A DNA stretch of 64,000 bases from Antribacter gilvus (GCF_003946865.1 NZ_QXTH01000004.1:186001-250000), one strand, 5' to 3'; shown: positions 1 through 8,969, counted from the stretch's first letter. Program-made: numbers and translations. The notes: generated by a model from the letters alone, not told the origin.

Positions 1-77
1 GCCTGCGCTGAGCCCGGCTTCCCTGCCAACTGAAAGCCGATAACTCCTTCAATTGTCACCCTGTCCAGATCCCGACA

Positions 78-1667
78 TCACGTGAGATGCCCCACTGCGC
101 CCCGCGCGGCCGCCACCAGCCGGCCGTCCCCGACGACACCGAGCACCGCCTCGATCTCTGGAGCGAGGAAACGGTCCGGTCCTGGCCCGGGCGCCACCTC
201 GCGGACGGCACGGAGCGCGGCCGCCGTACCGGGTGCGGGCTCGTGCTCCCGCAGGTCGAGCGCCCTGGCCGCCGCAAGGACCTCGATGGCCACCACGCGC
301 GCCAGCCCGTCCACCGCCCGGCGCAGCTTGCGGGCGGCCGCCCAGCCCATCGACACGTGGTCCTCCTGCATCGCCGACGACGGGATGGAGTCCACGCTCG
401 CCGGCACGGCCAGCCGCTTGAGCTCGGACACGATCGCCGCGGCCGTGTACTGCGCGATCATCAGGCCAGAGTCCACCCCGGCCTCGTGCGCCAGGAACGG
501 CGGCAGGCCCTCGTTGCGGGCCTTGTCGAGGAACCTGTCCGTGCGTCGCTCGGAGATGCTCGCCAGGTCCGCGACGGCGATCGCGAGGAAGTCCAGCGCG
601 TACCCGACGGGCGCCCCGTGGAAGTTGCCGCACGACTCGACGCGGCCGTCCGGCGTCACCACCGGGTTGTCGATCGCCGCCGCGAGCTCCCGCTCGGCCA
701 CGGCGGTCGCGTGGTCGAGCGTGTCCCGCGCGGCGCCGTGCACCTGGGGCGCGCAGCGCAGGGAGTAGGCGTCCTGCACGCGGGTGCAGACGGGGCTGCC
801 GTCGGGGTACGTCTCGCGGTGGCTCGCCATGATCGCGGACCCGGAGAGCAGGGCGCGGAGGTTCGCCGCCGATGCCGCCTGCCCGGGGTGGGGCCGCAGC
901 GCGACGAGGTCGGCGGCGAACGGTGCGTCGGAGCCCAGCAGCGCCTCCACCGACATGGCCGCCGCGACGTCGGCGGCGGTCAGCAGCGCGCGGAGGTCGT
1001 GGAGCGCCAGGACCAGCATGCCCAGCATGCCGTCGGTGCCGTTGATGAGGGCCAGGCCCTCCTTCTCCGTGAGGACGGCCGGCTGGATCCCGGCCGCGGC
1101 GAGCGCCTCGGCGGCCGGCCGTCGCTGCCCGACGGCGTCGCGCACCTCGCCCTCGCCCGTGGCCGCGAGGGCGACGTGCGACAGCGGGGCGAGGTCGCCC
1201 GAGCAGCCGAGCGAGCCGTACTCGTGGACCACCGGCGTGAGGTGCGCGTCCAGCATGGCGGCGTAGACCTGTGCGGTGGCGGGCCGTACGCCGGTGCGGC
1301 CGGTCGCGAGGGTGTTGAGCCGCAGGAGCTGCAGGGCGCGGACGACCTCGTCCTCGACCTCCGGCCCTGAACCCGCGGCGTGCGAACGGACCAGGCTGCG
1401 CTGCAGGTCAGCGCGTCGGTCGGCGGGAATGTGGGTCCGGGCGAGCGCGCCGAAGCCCGTGGAGATGCCGTAGTGCGGCCGGGTGTCGCCAGCCAGGGCC
1501 TCGACGACCGCTCGGCTGGCGGACATCGCGTCGACCGCTCCGGGGGTGAGGGAGACGGTGGCGCCGTACCGGGCGACCGCGACGACCTGCTCGACCGTGA
1601 GGGGTTCGCCCGTGAGGTCGACATGCGTGACGGCGGCGACTGTGCGCGCCGCAGGAGGGGTGCTCAT
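78..1667 (-). CDS. hutH: Histidine ammonia-lyase
   Basis: First enzyme of histidine degradation: it removes ammonia from L-histidine to give trans-urocanate. The 529-residue product has the usual family length. The N-terminal YGISTGFG motif (about residues 66-73, catalytic Tyr) is intact. The MIO cofactor forms from residues 155-157, which here read Cys-Ser-Gly inside GSLGCSGDLAPLSH, instead of the common Ala-Ser-Gly; the family signature allows Cys at this position. The C-terminal half keeps the family QDxYSLRC and GNFHG motifs. The start is the ATG giving MSTPPAARTV; its ribosome binding site is weak. The other hut genes lie 14-22 kb away, so this gene is detached from the main cluster but points the same way as hutFU. 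Confidence 0.97.
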   Translation of the reverse strand: MSTPPAARTVAAVTHVDLTGEPLTVEQVVAVARYGATVSLTPGAVDAMSASRAVVEALAGDTRPHYGISTGFGALARTHIPADRRADLQRSLVRSHAAGSGPEVEDEVVRALQLLRLNTLATGRTGVRPATAQVYAAMLDAHLTPVVHEYGSLGCSGDLAPLSHVALAATGEGEVRDAVGQRRPAAEALAAAGIQPAVLTEKEGLALINGTDGMLGMLVLALHDLRALLTAADVAAAMSVEALLGSDAPFAADLVALRPHPGQAASAANLRALLSGSAIMASHRETYPDGSPVCTRVQDAYSLRCAPQVHGAARDTLDHATAVAERELAAAIDNPVVTPDGRVESCGNFHGAPVGYALDFLAIAVADLASISERRTDRFLDKARNEGLPPFLAHEAGVDSGLMIAQYTAAAIVSELKRLAVPASVDSIPSSAMQEDHVSMGWAAARKLRRAVDGLARVVAIEVLAAARALDLREHEPAPGTAAALRAVREVAPGPGPDRFLAPEIEAVLGVVGDGRLVAAARGAVGHLT

Positions 1668-1687
1668 GGGACCAGTGTTGCGCCCGC

Positions 1688-1703
1688 TGAGGCGAACGCC
1701 TCA
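1688..1703. promoter_or_regulatory. Palindrome upstream of hutH (possible operator)
   Basis: A perfect 7-bp dyad, TGAGGCG-AA-CGCCTCA, lies 21 bp before the hutH start codon in the divergent region between hutH and the small membrane protein gene. A second short dyad (GGGG...CCCC) follows at about 1710-1724. The position fits an operator or promoter-proximal site. No matching dyad was seen upstream of the other hut genes, so the cognate regulator is unknown. Confidence 0.4.
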
Positions 1704-1740
1704 CGAAATGGGGATGTTTCCCCCTTCCGTCATCTCTACT

Positions 1741-1757
1741 GATACTTCACAATAAGC
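1741..1757 (+). promoter_or_regulatory. Conserved upstream motif GATACTTCACAATA (copy 1)
   Basis: GATACTTCACAATAAGCCGG starts 56 nt before the ATG of the first small membrane protein. A closely matching sequence (16 of 20 positions) starts 53 nt before the second small membrane protein. The sequence is AT-rich against a GC-rich background and at a promoter-like distance, so it is probably a shared promoter or activator site. Confidence 0.45.
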
Positions 1758-1796
1758 CGGTCCTATCCATCCCACTCCAGGGAGTTGTTCACCACC

Positions 1797-2093
1797 ATGT
1801 CTGCATCCGAGACGCCGTCCGCGCCCGTCACCCCCGCGAACGGCCTCGCCGCCGAGGACCCGGGCAAGACCCTCGGCATCGTCGGCTTCGTGCTCGCCTT
1901 CCTGCTGAGCGTGGTCGGCATCATCGTGAGCGCCATCGCGCTCAAGAAGTCGAAGGAGGCGGGCTTCTCGAACGGCCTCGCCAAGGCGGGCATCATCGTC
2001 GGCATCGTCGTGACGATCCTGTACGTCGTCGTGACGATCATGCTGATCGCGGCGTCCGCCGCTCTCGTCAACTCCGGCGTCACCACCATGTGA
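1797..2093 (+). CDS. Small DUF4190-like membrane protein
   Basis: A 98-residue protein with a short polar N-terminus rich in Ala/Pro/Ser and two hydrophobic segments (about residues 25-47 and 63-88) joined by a basic loop (KKSKEAGFSNG). The layout, with the first helix beginning GIVGFVLAFLLS, resembles DUF4190-type two-helix membrane proteins. The ATG at 1797 is preferred over the in-frame TTG 12 nt upstream because GGAG lies at 1781-1784. Function is unknown. The next gene is a longer paralogue with the same upstream motif, so the two are probably expressed under the same conditions. Confidence 0.75.
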   Translation: MSASETPSAPVTPANGLAAEDPGKTLGIVGFVLAFLLSVVGIIVSAIALKKSKEAGFSNGLAKAGIIVGIVVTILYVVVTIMLIAASAALVNSGVTTM

Positions 2094-2112
2094 TGCCTGT
2101 GTGACTCGCACC

Positions 2113-2145
2113 GAGGCCGTCGTCCCTCTCGGGTACGGCGGCCTC
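2113..2145 (+). terminator. Putative hairpin terminator
   Basis: GAGGCCGTCGT (2113-2123) pairs with ACGGCGGCCTC (2135-2145) with one wobble, 20 nt after the stop of the first small membrane gene. There is no clear T tract, as is common in high-GC actinobacteria. Confidence 0.4.
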
Positions 2146-2195
2146 TGTGCTGCCGACCGCGGGGGCGCGTGGGCGGTCCTAGCCAGATCTATTGC

Positions 2196-2212
2196 GATAC
2201 ATCACAATATGG
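2196..2212 (+). promoter_or_regulatory. Conserved upstream motif GATACATCACAATA (copy 2)
   Basis: Second copy of the AT-rich motif described at 1741, 53 nt before the ATG of the second small membrane protein. Spacing and sequence are conserved while the surrounding DNA differs, which argues for a functional site and not chance. Confidence 0.45.
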
Positions 2213-2248
2213 CCGACCAAGAGCCCGTAAACGAGGAGCACTTTCGCA

Positions 2249-2746
2249 ATGACCGCCGAGATCGACACCACCGCCGCCGAGAAGCTGGCAGAGGCTGTCA
2301 CCGAGTCCGTCGCCGAACCCACCACGTCCGCCGCCGAGCCGGCGGAGGCCACCAAGGCTCCGGCCGCCGAGGCGCCCGCCGCCGCCGTCGTCCCGGCGGC
2401 CCCGGCCGAGCCCGCCGCCGAGCCCGCCGCCACGAAGCCCGCCGCCGAGCCCGCCGCCGGCACCGCCGTCGTCGCGACCACCGCGGAGACCGCCGCCCCG
2501 GCCGAGGTCGAGGACCCGCAGAGCAACGTCTTCAGCATCGTCGGCTTCCTGCTGGCCTACATCCCGCTGGTCGGCGTCGTCGTCAACATCATCGCCATCA
2601 ACAAGGCCGGCAAGGAGGGCTTCGACCGCTGGCTCGCCGGCTGGGCGCTCGGCATCTCCATCACCACCACGGTGGGAACCCTCGCGCTCGTCGCCCTGGG
2701 CTTCTGGATCGGCGTGGAGGCTGCCCAGTCGGGATTCACCTTCTGA
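2249..2746 (+). CDS. Ala/Pro/Glu-rich two-helix membrane protein
   Basis: A 165-residue protein. Residues 1-90 are low complexity, dominated by Ala, Pro, Glu and Thr (repeated EPAAEPAA units). The C-terminal 75 residues hold two hydrophobic helices separated by a NKAGKEGFDRWLAG loop. The second half matches the preceding small membrane protein in layout (VFSIVGFLLAY against GIVGFVLAF), so the two are paralogues, this one with a long extra N-terminal tail. The GAGGAG at about 2231 serves the ATG. Function is unknown; the flexible acidic tail could act as a linker or partner-binding region. Confidence 0.75.
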   Translation: MTAEIDTTAAEKLAEAVTESVAEPTTSAAEPAEATKAPAAEAPAAAVVPAAPAEPAAEPAATKPAAEPAAGTAVVATTAETAAPAEVEDPQSNVFSIVGFLLAYIPLVGVVVNIIAINKAGKEGFDRWLAGWALGISITTTVGTLALVALGFWIGVEAAQSGFTF

Positions 2747-2749
2747 CGC

Positions 2750-2838
2750 CGAGGTAGCGCGTTCGTCCGACGGAGTCACTATCTCAGCGGGCCGCGCTCG
2801 CCGAGATAGTGACTCCGTCGGACGAACGCACTACCTCG
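2750..2838. repeat. Long palindromic element (40-bp arms), family copy 1
   Basis: Left arm 2750-2789 and right arm 2799-2838 are reverse complements at 38 of 40 positions with a 9-nt spacer; both mismatches keep G-U pairing in RNA. The core GGAGTCACTATCTC / GAGATAGTGACTCC recurs in palindromes near 61.6 and 62.6-62.7 kb. It sits 3 nt after a stop codon and before hrpA, so it may terminate transcription, but its length and recurrence mark it as a dispersed repeat family. Confidence 0.85.
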
Positions 2839-2891
2839 ACAGACCTTGGCCTGGGTAAAGAGCTTGCAGATCCTTGCGAGAATGGGACGTC

Positions 2892-5800
2892 GTGAGCCCT
2901 GACCCGCAGACCTCCCCCTCCCGCCGCCCCTCACGGGGCCGCGGCCAGGGGCGTGCCCAGGGCGAGGGCCGGGCGGGTGCGGGACGGACGCGAGGCGGGC
3001 GGACGGCGTCGGGCAACGGCCGGATGCAGGTGAGCCGCGAGCAGCTCGAGCGGGCCGCCCAGCGCCGCGCCGCCGTCGAGGTGCCGCCCATCACCTACCC
3101 CGAGCAGCTGCCGGTCTCGGCCCGGCGCGAGGACATCGCCGCCGCGATCCGCGACCACCAGGTCGTGATCGTTGCGGGCGAGACCGGCTCGGGCAAGACG
3201 ACCCAGATCCCCAAGATCGTGCTCGAGCTCGGCCGCGGCCGGACCGGCCAGGTGGGCCACACCCAGCCGCGCCGCATCGCGGCCCGCACGGTCTCGGAGC
3301 GCATCGCGGAGGAGCTCGGCACGCCGCTGGGCGGCGTGGTGGGCTACCAGGTGCGGTTCACCGACCAGTCGAGCGACGAGACGCTCGTCAAGGTCATGAC
3401 CGACGGCATCCTGCTTGCCCAGATCCAGCGCGACCCGCAGCTGCTCGCCTACGACACGATCATCATCGACGAGGCGCACGAGCGGTCGCTCAACATCGAC
3501 TTCCTGCTCGGGTATCTCAGCCGGCTGCTGCCACAGCGCCCGGACCTCAAGCTGATCATCACGTCGGCGACCATCGACAGCGAGCGCTTCGCGCGCCACT
3601 TCTCCCCCGCCTCGCTCGCCGAACGCGCCGGAGCCCCCGAGTACGTCACGGAGGTGCTGCCCGACGCCGCCCCGGTGGTCGAGGTCTCGGGCCGCACCTT
3701 CCCGGTGGAGATCCGCTACCGGCCCCTGGCGCCGGACGTGGACCCCGAGACGGGGAAGACGGTCGGAAAGGCCAAGGGCGAAGAGAAGGACCTGGTCACC
3801 GGCATCGTCGACGCGTGCGACGAGCTGTTGCGCGAGGGTCGGGGCGACATCCTCGTGTTCCTCTCCGGCGAGCGGGAGATCCACGACGCCGCCGACGCCC
3901 TCGAGGGCCACCTCAAGGACCGGGTCCGGGACCCCCGGCACCCGCAGCACGTCGAGATCCTGCCCCTGTACGCGCGCCTGTCGAGCCAGGAGCAGCACCG
4001 CGTCTTCGAGGCGCACCAGGCGCGCCGCATCGTGCTGGCCACCAACGTGGCGGAGACGTCGCTGACGGTGCCCGGCATCCACTACGTCGTGGACCCCGGC
4101 ACCGCGCGCATCAGCCGGTACTCCAAGGCCACGAAGGTGCAGCGGCTGCCGATCGAGCCGGTGTCGCAGGCGAGCGCGAACCAGCGGTCGGGCCGGTCGG
4201 GCCGTGTCGCCGACGGCATCGCGATCCGCCTCTACTCGGAGGACGACTTCGCCTCCCGGCCCGAGTTCACCGAACCGGAGATCCTGCGCACCTCGCTCGC
4301 CTCGGTGCTCCTGCAGATGATCTCCGTGGGCGTGGTGTCGACGCCCGACGACGTGGCCCGCTTCCCGTTCGTCGAACCCCCGGACACCCGCGCGATCCGC
4401 GACGGTGTGCAGCTCCTCACCGAGCTCGGCGCGCTCGAGACGGCGGACGGCACCACGCGGCTCACCGAGACCGGGCGCATCCTGGCGCAGCTGCCGATGG
4501 ACCCGCGCCTGGCCCGGATGATCCTCGAGGGATCGAAGCTGGGTGTCGCACGCGAGGTCGCGATCATCGCGGCCGTCATGTCCATCCAGGACCCGCGCGA
4601 GCGGCCCGCCGAGCAGCGCCCCCAGGCCGACCAGTCCCACGCCCGGTTCACCGACCACGGCTCGGACTTCCTCACCTACCTCAATCTGTGGGAGTACATC
4701 CGGGAGCAGCAGCGGGAGCTCGGCTCGTCGGCGTTCCGCCGGCTCTGCAAGTCCGAGTACCTCAACTTCCTCCGGATCCGCGAGTGGCAGGACGTCGTGG
4801 CCCAGCTCCGCGAGATGTCGAAGCCGCTGGGCATCGACATGTCGTTCCAGCCGCGTCGGGCGCCCGTGGCCGACGGCGGACCGGTCGCCTCGAGCGTCCA
4901 GGTCGCCCCGCCAGGCGCTGCCACGGCAGAAGCCGCCGCGGTGCCGGAAGGCGAGGCCCCGGCGTCGGCCATCCACCGCCTCGTGTGGGACGGCGAGACC
5001 ATCCACAAGGCGCTCCTCTCGGGGCTCCTCTCCCAGATCGGCATGCAGGAAACGGGCGAGCTGAAGGCGTCGTCGGTGGCGCACCTCAAGGGCGCCGCGC
5101 GGGAGCAGGCCATCCGGCGGGGGCGTAAGCAGGCGCGCAACGAGTACCTCGGCGCGCGCGGGGCGCGGTTCGCGATCTTCCCGGGCTCGCCGCTCAGCAA
5201 GAAGCCGCCGGCGTGGATCATGGCCGGTGAGCTCGTCGAGACCTCACGCCTGTGGGCCCGCGACGCCGCCCGCATCCAGCCCGAGTGGGCCGAGGAGCTG
5301 GCCGGGTCGCTGGCGAAGCGGACGTACTCGGACCCGCACTGGTCGACGAAGCAGGGCGCCGCCGTCGCCACCGAGAAGGTGCTGCTCTACGGCGTGCCGA
5401 TCGTCGAGGGTCGCAGCGTCCTGTACGCCAAGGTGGACCCCGAGGCGGCGCGCGAGATGTTCGTGCGGCACGCCCTCGTCCAGGGCGAGTGGACCACGCA
5501 CCACCAGTTCTTCCACGAGAACCGCGCGCTGCTCGAGGAGGCCGAGGAGCTCGAGGCCCGCTCGCGGCAGCGCGGGCTCGTCGCGTCCGAGGACGACCTG
5601 TTCGCGTTCTACGACGAGCGCGTCCCCGCCGACGTCGTGTCGGCACGGCACTTCGACCGCTGGTGGTCGCGGGCGAAGCGGGACCAGCCGGACCTCCTGG
5701 CGTTCACGCTGGAACAGCTCGTCGGCGACGCGACCGTCGACGAGGGCGCGTTCCCCGAGGCCTGGCCGCAGGGCGAGCTGACCCTGCCCCTCACCTACCA

Positions 5801-7475
5801 GTTCCAGCCCGGGTCCGACGCCGACGGCGTCACCGTGCACATCCCCGTCTCCGTGCTACCCCGCGTGGTGCCCGACGGCTTCGACTGGATGGTGCCCGGC
5901 CTCCTCGAAGAGCTGTGCGTGGCCACGATCAAGTCGCTGCCGAAGCCGGTGCGGGTGCAGCTCGTGCCGGCGCCCGACGTGGCGCGCGCTGTCGTGGGGT
6001 GGCTGCGGGCCGAGGCCCCTGCCTGGGTCGACGTCGCGCGGGCCGGGGACATGGCGGAGCCGTTCCACGTCGCGTTCTCGCGGGCCGTGCGGGCGCTGCG
6101 TGATGTGGTGATCCCTGCCGACGTGTGGGACGCCGAGCGGGTCGAGCGGCTGCCTGCACACCTGCGGATGACGTTCCGGGTGTTCGAGGAACGGGGTCGC
6201 GGGCCGAAGGCCGGCTCCGTGGTGCTCGACGAGTCCAAGGACCTCCTGCTGCTGCAGCGGAGGCTCGCCTCGCAGGCGGAGGCTGCGGTGCGGGCGGCTG
6301 TGCGGGGGGCTGTGGGGGTTGCGTTGGCCGAGGCCGCTGGCTCGGGTCCGGCGGTGGACGAGGGTGAGGGGGCGCCGCCTCGCTCACGCGCCCGGCTCGT
6401 TCCTCGCGCGGACGCTCCGCTACGGCTTGACGGCGTCGCCCCCTCACCCTCGTCCACCGCCTCTTCTGGTGCGTCGCCTTCTTCGTCGCTGCCCGACGGC
6501 GATGGGGTGCGGGTGGGAACTGTGGTGCGGGAGGTTGTTGGGCTCTCCGGGTGGCCCGAGGGGCTCGAGGGTGGGGTGCTGCCCGAGTCCGTCGGTACGG
6601 AGCTCGGGGCGGGCGTGGTGGTGCGGGGGTATCCCGCGCTCGTGGAGGAGGTCGGGGCGCGGGGGGCCGACGTCGTCTCGCTGCGCGTGCTGGCCGACGC
6701 CTCGGCTCGGGATGCTGCGCATGCTCGGGGTGTTCGGCGGCTGCTGCTGTCGGAGGCGCGCCTGGCCTCCGGGCGGATCTCGTCCCGGTGGTCCGGGACG
6801 CAGGCGCTCACGCTGGCCGCGTCGCCGTACCGGAACACCGAGGCGCTGGTGGCCGACCTGCAGCTGGCGGCCGTGATCGCGCTGACCTCCGGGCCGGACT
6901 CTGCTCGGTACGACACTCCTGCGGGCGGGGTCGACGCGGCGTCCGTGCGCTCCCTCGAGGTGTACGAGAACGCGCGTGCTTTCGTGCGGACCCACCTGGA
7001 GGACGAGGTGCATCGGATCGTCGGGCACGTGGTCGCGGCCCTGACCGCGTACCGGAAGCTCGAGGGAGAGGTCCGCACCTCGTCGTCGCTCGCGCTGCTC
7101 AACGTGCTCCAGGACGTGCGCGAGCACGCCGCCGGACTCATCCACGCGGGGTTCATCTCCCAGACCCCGCCCCGGCGCCTGCCTCACCTCGTGCGGTACG
7201 TGCGGGCGGCGTCGTACCGCCTGGCCAAGGCCGCGGAGAACCCTGCGCGCGACGCCGAGCTGGCCTGGCGCATCTCCGACGTGACGGCCGCCTACGAGAA
7301 GGCGCGCGCGGCATACGCGACCGGACCGGCGTCGCCGGCGCGGGAGGCGGAGCTCTCCGACGTGCGGTGGCTGATCGAGGAGCTGCGCGTGTCGCTGTTC
7401 GCGCAGCAGCTCGGGACGGACGGGCCGGTCAGCGAGAAGCGGATCCGGAAGGTGCTGTCGCCGAGCGGGTGGTAG
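2892..7475 (+). CDS. hrpA: ATP-dependent RNA helicase HrpA
   Basis: DEAH-box RNA helicase of the HrpA type (1527 residues from the GTG start; enterobacterial HrpA is about 1300). Walker A GETGSGKTT lies near residue 96, DEAH near 193, the SAT motif follows, and the QRSGRSGR motif VI is intact. The ratchet/HA2 and HrpA-specific C-terminal regions follow. The extra length comes from a basic N-terminal tail (Arg/Gly-rich, residues 1-45) and an in-frame low-complexity insert around residues 1150-1200 that coincides with a 25-bp perfect inverted repeat. The GTG at 2892 is chosen because the upstream in-frame TTG has no ribosome binding site; the ATG at 3024 would remove the basic tail. HrpA acts in RNA remodelling and ribosome rescue in other bacteria. 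Confidence 0.95.
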   Translation: MSPDPQTSPSRRPSRGRGQGRAQGEGRAGAGRTRGGRTASGNGRMQVSREQLERAAQRRAAVEVPPITYPEQLPVSARREDIAAAIRDHQVVIVAGETGSGKTTQIPKIVLELGRGRTGQVGHTQPRRIAARTVSERIAEELGTPLGGVVGYQVRFTDQSSDETLVKVMTDGILLAQIQRDPQLLAYDTIIIDEAHERSLNIDFLLGYLSRLLPQRPDLKLIITSATIDSERFARHFSPASLAERAGAPEYVTEVLPDAAPVVEVSGRTFPVEIRYRPLAPDVDPETGKTVGKAKGEEKDLVTGIVDACDELLREGRGDILVFLSGEREIHDAADALEGHLKDRVRDPRHPQHVEILPLYARLSSQEQHRVFEAHQARRIVLATNVAETSLTVPGIHYVVDPGTARISRYSKATKVQRLPIEPVSQASANQRSGRSGRVADGIAIRLYSEDDFASRPEFTEPEILRTSLASVLLQMISVGVVSTPDDVARFPFVEPPDTRAIRDGVQLLTELGALETADGTTRLTETGRILAQLPMDPRLARMILEGSKLGVAREVAIIAAVMSIQDPRERPAEQRPQADQSHARFTDHGSDFLTYLNLWEYIREQQRELGSSAFRRLCKSEYLNFLRIREWQDVVAQLREMSKPLGIDMSFQPRRAPVADGGPVASSVQVAPPGAATAEAAAVPEGEAPASAIHRLVWDGETIHKALLSGLLSQIGMQETGELKASSVAHLKGAAREQAIRRGRKQARNEYLGARGARFAIFPGSPLSKKPPAWIMAGELVETSRLWARDAARIQPEWAEELAGSLAKRTYSDPHWSTKQGAAVATEKVLLYGVPIVEGRSVLYAKVDPEAAREMFVRHALVQGEWTTHHQFFHENRALLEEAEELEARSRQRGLVASEDDLFAFYDERVPADVVSARHFDRWWSRAKRDQPDLLAFTLEQLVGDATVDEGAFPEAWPQGELTLPLTYQFQPGSDADGVTVHIPVSVLPRVVPDGFDWMVPGLLEELCVATIKSLPKPVRVQLVPAPDVARAVVGWLRAEAPAWVDVARAGDMAEPFHVAFSRAVRALRDVVIPADVWDAERVERLPAHLRMTFRVFEERGRGPKAGSVVLDESKDLLLLQRRLASQAEAAVRAAVRGAVGVALAEAAGSGPAVDEGEGAPPRSRARLVPRADAPLRLDGVAPSPSSTASSGASPSSSLPDGDGVRVGTVVREVVGLSGWPEGLEGGVLPESVGTELGAGVVVRGYPALVEEVGARGADVVSLRVLADASARDAAHARGVRRLLLSEARLASGRISSRWSGTQALTLAASPYRNTEALVADLQLAAVIALTSGPDSARYDTPAGGVDAASVRSLEVYENARAFVRTHLEDEVHRIVGHVVAALTAYRKLEGEVRTSSSLALLNVLQDVREHAAGLIHAGFISQTPPRRLPHLVRYVRAASYRLAKAAENPARDAELAWRISDVTAAYEKARAAYATGPASPAREAELSDVRWLIEELRVSLFAQQLGTDGPVSEKRIRKVLSPSGW
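6350..6461. repeat. Palindromic insert within hrpA
   Basis: Positions 6350-6374 and 6437-6461 form a perfect 25-bp inverted repeat with a 62-bp spacer, entirely inside the hrpA reading frame. The encoded stretch (rich in Pro, Arg, Ser, Ala) has the look of a linker insertion, not of a helicase domain. The arrangement resembles palindromic elements inserted in frame in other bacterial genomes; no transposase is associated. Confidence 0.65.
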
Positions 7476-7478
7476 CTC

Positions 7479-8969
7479 CTAACGTACGTCGTCCGGGTCG
7501 TGGAGGCCGTCCTCCCGGATCTCCTCGAGCTCCTCGACGTCGCTGAACCTCGTGGCGCGGTGCCGGATCCAGCGGTTGACCGCCCAGGTGAGCGCCGAGA
7601 GCACGACGCCGATACCGATCAGCACTCCCGCGATCGGGTACTGCCCCTGCTGTGCCTCGCTCCGCGCCCACGGGCCGGCGAGGTACAGGCAGGAGAGGGC
7701 GCCGAGGATCGGCAGCGGCAGCCAGGTACGGAAGTGCTTGTGCTCGACCGGCTGCCGCCGGAGCACGAGCAGCGCCACGTTGACGACGGAGAAGACGCAG
7801 AGGAGCAGGAGCGCCGTGGTGCCGCCGAGCAGGCCGATGGCGCTGGCGCCCTCCTCGGTGGCGTTCGCCCGCACCACGTAGACGATGAGCCCGAACGAGA
7901 TGGCCGTGGTCACGAGGATCGATACCCAGGGCGTGCGGCGGAACGGGTGCACGTTCGCGAAGAACGGCGGCAGCACCTGCTGCTTGGCCATGCCGTACAG
8001 CAGGCGGGATGCCATCAGCATGTTGATGAGCGCCGAGTTGGCGACGGCGAACATCCCGATGAACGGGAAGATCGTCCCGAACGGCAGACCGGGGGCTCCA
8101 GCGGCCACCACCTGCGTGAGCGCCGAGCCCTTCGACGGGTCCGTCAGGTCGCCGACGGGGACGAGCGCCACCGCCGTGATCGCCACGAGGATGTAGATGA
8201 CGCCGGTGATCCCCAGGCCTGTGAGCATGACCCGCGGGAAGTGCCGCACCGGGTCCTTGCACTCCTCGGCCATGTTCACGGAGTCCTCGAAGCCCACCAT
8301 CGCGAAGAAGGCGAGGCTCGTGGCTGCGGTGATCGCGAAGAAGGTGCTCTTCTCGTCGGGGCTCTCGAAGATCACCACGCGGGAGAAGTCGGCGTTGCCC
8401 TGGGTCACCGCGAAGAGGCCGATGAAGATGATGAGCAGCAGACCTGACAGCTCCACGAGCGTGAGGACCACGTTGGCCTTGACGCTCTCGCCGACGCCGC
8501 GGAAGTTGACCGCCGCGACCACAGCCATGAAGCCGAGCGCGATGGCCAGGAGGCCCGTGCTGCCGGGGTTCAGGTCGAGGTCGAGACCGTCGTTGATGAA
8601 GCCGGCGAACGCGTTGGACGCCGTCGACGCCGACGTGATGCCCGAGCACATGACGGTGAACGCCACGATGAACGTGACGAAGTGGATGCCGAACGCCTTG
8701 TGCGTGTACAGCGCGGCCCCGGCGGCCTGCGGGTACTTGGTGACGAGCTCCAGGTAGGACAACGCCGTCAGCGTCGCCACCACGAAGGCGACGAGGAACG
8801 GCGCCCACGCCGCTCCCCCGACCTCGCCCGCCACCTGGCCGGTGAGGGCGTAGACGCCCGTTCCCAGGATGTCGCCGACGATGAAGAGCAGGAGAAGCCT
8901 GGATCCCATCACCCGCTTGAGCGGCGGCTGCCCCTCGTGCGTGCCCGTCTGCTCGACCACCTGGCTCAT
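7479..8969 (-). CDS. APC-family amino acid permease
   Basis: A 496-residue polytopic protein with about 12 hydrophobic segments. The first helix carries GDILGTGVYALTG, the glycine-rich unwound segment typical of APC transporters that binds the substrate amino group. The helix 6 region has GFEDSVNMAEECKDP, also a family hallmark. It most resembles cationic-amino-acid or broad-range permeases; the substrate cannot be fixed from sequence. The start is the ATG giving MSQVVEQTG, as upstream in-frame codons lack a ribosome binding site. The C-terminal tail is acidic (EELEEIREDGLHDPDD). It converges on hrpA with only 3 bp between stops. With hutH nearby, histidine or urocanate uptake is possible, but this is inference. 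Confidence 0.9.
   Translation of the reverse strand: MSQVVEQTGTHEGQPPLKRVMGSRLLLLFIVGDILGTGVYALTGQVAGEVGGAAWAPFLVAFVVATLTALSYLELVTKYPQAAGAALYTHKAFGIHFVTFIVAFTVMCSGITSASTASNAFAGFINDGLDLDLNPGSTGLLAIALGFMAVVAAVNFRGVGESVKANVVLTLVELSGLLLIIFIGLFAVTQGNADFSRVVIFESPDEKSTFFAITAATSLAFFAMVGFEDSVNMAEECKDPVRHFPRVMLTGLGITGVIYILVAITAVALVPVGDLTDPSKGSALTQVVAAGAPGLPFGTIFPFIGMFAVANSALINMLMASRLLYGMAKQQVLPPFFANVHPFRRTPWVSILVTTAISFGLIVYVVRANATEEGASAIGLLGGTTALLLLCVFSVVNVALLVLRRQPVEHKHFRTWLPLPILGALSCLYLAGPWARSEAQQGQYPIAGVLIGIGVVLSALTWAVNRWIRHRATRFSDVEELEEIREDGLHDPDDVR

Noticed and set aside
2931-5084. A 717-codon open frame on the minus strand, antisense to hrpA
   Set aside because: Its composition (runs of Arg, Glu, His, Val) is the complement of GC-rich coding DNA and contains no recognisable domain; the plus-strand frame is a clear helicase.
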